Origin: SB11 sp964584305
GTDB lineage: Bacteria; Bacteroidota; Bacteroidia; UBA8524
Assembly (NCBI GenBank): GCA_964584305.1
Contig: CAZOZL010000002.1
Coordinates: 318,072 to 382,071, forward strand
Direction: 5' to 3'
DNA: 64,000 bases
Made by a program: the position numbers and the translations under genes. How positions within the stretch are numbered: position 1 is the first letter of the stretch; each line of letters begins with the position of its first letter. Under the pieces are notes generated by a model. It was not told the DNA's origin. It saw only the letters and a list, made by a program, of their open reading frames with translations, and did no database searches. Positions 61,339 to 64,000 of this stretch are shown here, in pieces.

Positions 61339-61367
61339 AAGCCCGCCCATGCCATTCAAGCGGGCTT
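61339..61367 (-). terminator. Hairpin after mscS
   Basis: AAGCCCGC/GCGGGCTT stem with a 13-nt loop, 22 bp past the mscS stop. The minus-strand T run is weak (TATTTT), and the loop contains GCCATTCAAGC, a piece also found in the dispersed repeat. Confidence 0.5.
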
Positions 61368-61389
61368 CTTGCAATGGTTTTAGCTCGGA

Positions 61390-62205
61390 TTATTTATCCA
61401 AATGTACATCCATTTGTGGAAATGGAATTTCAATATTTGCTTCATCCAAAGCTACTTTGCATTTTTCGATTAAGCTGGTTTCAACACCAAACTTTATTCC
61501 TGCATCGCACCATGCCCTTGCTACTAAATTTACTGAACTATCTCCCAATTCTACCACGCCCACAAAAGGGGCTGGGTCTTGCAATACTCTTTCATCACTT
61601 ACTAATACATTCATTAATATGTCTTTTGCTTCTTTAATATTGGCAGTATAAGAGATGCCCACATTTACCACAGCCCTTAATATTCCTTTTTCTTTAATAT
61701 TAGTAATATTACCGCTCATAATAGCACCGTTTGGGCATATATGGGTTTTCCCGTCAAACCCCTCAATAGTAGTAGTAATTAGCTGTATATCTTTTACCGA
61801 GCCTGCGTGTCCTAAAACCTCAATAGCATCGCCTACTTTAAAAGGTTTAAGTATAAGTATTAAAACACCTCCTGCAAAGTTGGCTAAAGTACCTTGCAGT
61901 GCCAAACCTATTGCCAAACCCATTGCCGCAAGTATTGCCACAAACGATGTGGTAGCTATGCCAAACATTTGTGCTACACTAATAACTAAGATAATTTTTA
62001 AAAGCCACGAGGCTAAATTGGATAGGAAACCTGAAACTGTTGCATCTAATTCATTATTTTCAGAAACTTTTTTGATGTATTTAGTAATAAATTTAATTAG
62101 CCGTAAGCCTACAAAAAGAACTACAATTGCTAAAATAAATTTTGGTCCATACTCTAATAGTAATACGGTTAATTGCTCGTTCAATTTTTCTAAGTTAATT
62201 TCCAT
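61390..62205 (-). CDS. Small-conductance mechanosensitive channel (MscS family)
   Basis: The ATG at 62205 gives a 271-residue channel; the frame to 62265 adds nothing conserved. Three N-terminal helices are followed by the pore helix (AAMGLAIGLALQGTLANFAG, rich in the Ala/Gly pattern of TM3), then the beta domain (FKVGDAIEVLGHAGSVKDIQ) and the C-terminal alpha/beta domain ending FPQMDVHL. It opens upon hypo-osmotic shock. The length is close to E. coli MscS (286). Confidence 0.94.
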   Translation of the reverse strand: MEINLEKLNEQLTVLLLEYGPKFILAIVVLFVGLRLIKFITKYIKKVSENNELDATVSGFLSNLASWLLKIILVISVAQMFGIATTSFVAILAAMGLAIGLALQGTLANFAGGVLILILKPFKVGDAIEVLGHAGSVKDIQLITTTIEGFDGKTHICPNGAIMSGNITNIKEKGILRAVVNVGISYTANIKEAKDILMNVLVSDERVLQDPAPFVGVVELGDSSVNLVARAWCDAGIKFGVETSLIEKCKVALDEANIEIPFPQMDVHLDK

Positions 62206-62345
62206 AAGGAGTTTATTTTTATTTTGGTTCAAGTATATAAAATCAGATTTATAAATTAAGGTCAATTATTTTAAATTTATACTACATATAACTGATAAAT
62301 ATAGTACAGGTTTACCCGAAAGAATAGCCGCACTAAAGGCTAAAA

Positions 62346-62445
62346 NNNNNNNNNNNNNNNNNNNNNNNNNNNNNNNNNNNNNNNNNNNNNNNNNNNNNNN
62401 NNNNNNNNNNNNNNNNNNNNNNNNNNNNNNNNNNNNNNNNNNNNN
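62346..62445. other. Scaffold gap of 100 N
   Basis: Exactly 100 N. The 14 bases ACTAAAGGCTAAAA occur both directly before and directly after the gap, so the two contigs may overlap by these bases or a tandem repeat was collapsed. No gene is visibly cut; the flanks are intergenic (62206-62484). Confidence 0.99.
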
Positions 62446-62484
62446 ACTAAAGGCTAAAAGCCAATTATTTACACCATTTTTATA

Positions 62485-63774
62485 CTACATTTCTTGTGTC
62501 CAGTTGGCTCTATCAGCGGGCGAGAATTGCCAAGGTGCACCATTATTTTCTAAGTTAGTAAACATTCCATTAAGTTCGGTAGGTGCTTGCGATTGTTCCA
62601 TAACCAAGTATTGGCGCATCCCAAAAATAATATCTACGGGGTTAATATTTATAGGACAAACTTCGACACAGGCATTACAAGTGGTACACGCCCATAATTC
62701 TTCATTACTTATATAGCTGTGCAAATTTTTACCATCGTCAACAAATGTGCCTTTATTGGCATCAATATTTTTGCCTACCTCTTCCAATCTATCGCGAGTA
62801 TCCATCATTACTTTTCTGGGCGATAATAGCTTGCCTGTAATATTGGCAGGACACACCGAAGTACATCGCCCACACTCGGTACAACTATACGAGTCCATCA
62901 AATTTTTCCATGTAAGGTCTGTAACATCCTTTGCTCCAAAACTTGTGGGTGGGTCATAGTTTTCAGGAGGTGTTGCCGCAGGGTCCATCATTAGTTTCAC
63001 TTCGGTAGTTACCGATGCCATACTTGGAAATTCTCCTTTGGGCGTTAAATCAGAGTAATAGGTATTGGGAAACGCTAATATAACATGAAAGTGCTTTGAA
63101 AACGGCAGGTAATTTAAAAACGCAAAAATACCTAATATATGCGCCCACCACGCCACACGCTCAACAATTTGCAAGGTGCCGCCATCCATACTGCTAAACA
63201 AGGGGTATAGTAAACTGCTAAACGGCATATTAGTTTGTTGCTGGAAATGCCCATCAGTAGCATTCATTACCAAAAGGGCAAACATTAGTACAATTTCTAT
63301 TAACAAAATATTGGTCGCATCTTTTATGGGCCAGCCTTGCATTTCTTTCATGTTTAGGCGAGGTACTTTGGTAATAAATCTTCGGGTGAGAAAAAATACA
63401 CAAGCTACTAATACCAATACGGCTAATATCTCAAAAAAGCCTATTGCAAAGGTATACAAGCCCCCCAACGGATTCATAAATATGCGGTGTGTACCTGCCA
63501 AGCCATCAATTACAATTTCAAGCACTTCAATATTTATAAGTATAAAACCAGCATACACTATAAAGTGTAATATGCCTGGTATAGGACGTGTAACCATTTT
63601 ACTTTGCCCAAAAGCTACACGAAGCATAGTTTTTATACGTAAACTTTTATTATCACTTCTATCTATGGGTTTGCCTAAATGTATGTTGCGGCGAATTTTA
63701 CCTACACTTTTGGTAAACAAATAAACGGCTGTGCCTAAGGCAATAGCAAACAAAATTTGTGATATGATTTGCAT
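62485..63774 (-). CDS. Membrane-bound 4Fe-4S oxidoreductase
   Basis: The 429-residue protein has about five membrane helices in its first 240 residues, with histidines that may bind heme b (GILHFIVYAGFILINIEVLE, WWAHILGIFAFLNYLPFSKH), as in NarI/HdrE-like subunits. The C-terminal part has two cluster sites: YSCTECGRCTSVCPAN and ACTTCNACVEVCPINI. It probably moves electrons between quinone and a soluble partner such as a CCG-domain protein, often encoded next to it in Bacteroidota; here that gene would lie beyond the gap or is absent. The start codon is followed by a helix without a signal peptide. Confidence 0.88.
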   Translation of the reverse strand: MQIISQILFAIALGTAVYLFTKSVGKIRRNIHLGKPIDRSDNKSLRIKTMLRVAFGQSKMVTRPIPGILHFIVYAGFILINIEVLEIVIDGLAGTHRIFMNPLGGLYTFAIGFFEILAVLVLVACVFFLTRRFITKVPRLNMKEMQGWPIKDATNILLIEIVLMFALLVMNATDGHFQQQTNMPFSSLLYPLFSSMDGGTLQIVERVAWWAHILGIFAFLNYLPFSKHFHVILAFPNTYYSDLTPKGEFPSMASVTTEVKLMMDPAATPPENYDPPTSFGAKDVTDLTWKNLMDSYSCTECGRCTSVCPANITGKLLSPRKVMMDTRDRLEEVGKNIDANKGTFVDDGKNLHSYISNEELWACTTCNACVEVCPININPVDIIFGMRQYLVMEQSQAPTELNGMFTNLENNGAPWQFSPADRANWTQEM

Positions 63775-63835
63775 AGGTATATGGACTTTGGTAAGGTTTT
63801 CAAAGATGTGAAATTTTATAGAGTAAAAAAATATT

Positions 63836-63864
63836 TTGACGGATTGAAAAAATACTTACTTTTG
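63836..63864 (+). promoter_or_regulatory. Promoter of tRNA-Phe
   Basis: TTG (63836-63838), 18 bp, then TACTTTTG (63857-63864) fits the Bacteroidota consensus; the tRNA starts 17 bp after the -7 box. Confidence 0.8.
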
Positions 63865-63881
63865 CAATCCTTTCAAAAGGC

Positions 63882-63954
63882 GGTGCCATAGCTCAGTCGG
63901 TAGAGCAAAGGACTGAAAATCCTTGTGTCGCTGGTTCGATTCCAGCTGGCACCA
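63882..63954 (+). tRNA. tRNA-Phe (GAA)
   Basis: The acceptor stem GGTGCCA/TGGCACC, D-arm GCTCAGTCGGTAGAGC, anticodon arm GGACTGAAAATCC with GAA at 63915-63917, and T-arm CTGGTTCGATTCCAG are all present. The discriminator A is followed by an encoded CCA (63955-63957). The gene ends in a terminator hairpin. Confidence 0.98.
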
Positions 63955-63966
63955 CCATCAGAACTA

Positions 63967-64000
63967 AAAGCCTTTCAGAGAAATCTCTGAAAGGCTTTTT
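63967..64000 (+). terminator. Terminator after tRNA-Phe
   Basis: The stem AAAGCCTTTCAGAGA/TCTCTGAAAGGCTTT with an AAT-type loop is followed by TTTT and runs to the window end. Confidence 0.9.

Overview
The window is AT-rich DNA from a member of the Bacteroidota. Evidence is a type IX secretion (T9SS) gene (porQ), two proteins ending in the gliding-motility/T9SS C-terminal domain (PNAFTPNGDG-type motif), several promoters with the Bacteroidota -7 box (TAnnTTTG), a 7TMR-DISM histidine kinase, LytTR signalling and an IS982 element. It is probably a metagenome scaffold, because a run of exactly 100 N lies at 62346-62445. I cannot assign a genus.

Positions 1 to about 14.85 kb are accessory. A TPR signalling protein (cut by the window edge) faces a LytTR response regulator. 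A tightly packed plus-strand run follows: HNH nuclease, membrane-anchored TIR protein, zinc-motif lipoprotein, secreted protein of unknown function, SH3/zinc-motif protein, DEDDh exonuclease, DUF1883 protein, MobC-like protein and MobA/VirD2-like relaxase. This looks like mobilizable cargo with a possible TIR-based defence module. On the minus strand are a two-gene secreted-protein pair (FG-GAP repeats and a carbohydrate-binding-like domain) and a compact secreted RHS-core/toxin gene broken by a one-base frameshift, with a likely immunity gene overlapping its end by 4 bp. This gene diverges from an XRE regulator across a perfect 20-bp inverted repeat that overlaps the promoter. An intact IS982 element and a C-terminal remnant of a tyrosine recombinase close the island.

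From 15.07 kb onwards the genes are mostly housekeeping: lpxD; a 2,811-residue PKD-repeat surface protein with 14 homologous tandem repeats; porQ-cmk; a receiver-kinase hybrid; sucD; rpsF-rpsR-rplI; dnaX with an A10 slippery run that would give gamma and tau forms; an operon joining a ThiF/nitroreductase fusion, a GNAT-like protein and a 7TMR-DISM kinase, next to a divergent receiver protein; an OmpA-like lipoprotein; Hsp20; an NlpC/P60 peptidase; ferredoxin and LuxC-like reductase; a six-gene envelope redox operon (OB-fold, YceI, cytochrome-like, DUF5777 barrel, TlpA, thioredoxin-like); fdx-iscX; fbp; lysC; a sodium:solute symporter; a fatty acid desaturase; mnmD; an SDR/WYL pair; a second T9SS surface protein; mscS; an Fe-S oxidoreductase; and tRNA-Phe.

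The core intergenic spaces carry a dispersed repeat of about 100-250 bp, with at least eight full or partial copies. It contains two palindromes joined by a conserved AT-rich linker, and one copy shows a compensatory base change in the stem. The best candidates for undescribed biology are the TIR/DUF1883/exonuclease operon linked to mobilization genes, the mini-RHS toxin with its palindromic operator, the ThiF-nitroreductase/GNAT/kinase operon and the dispersed structured repeat.
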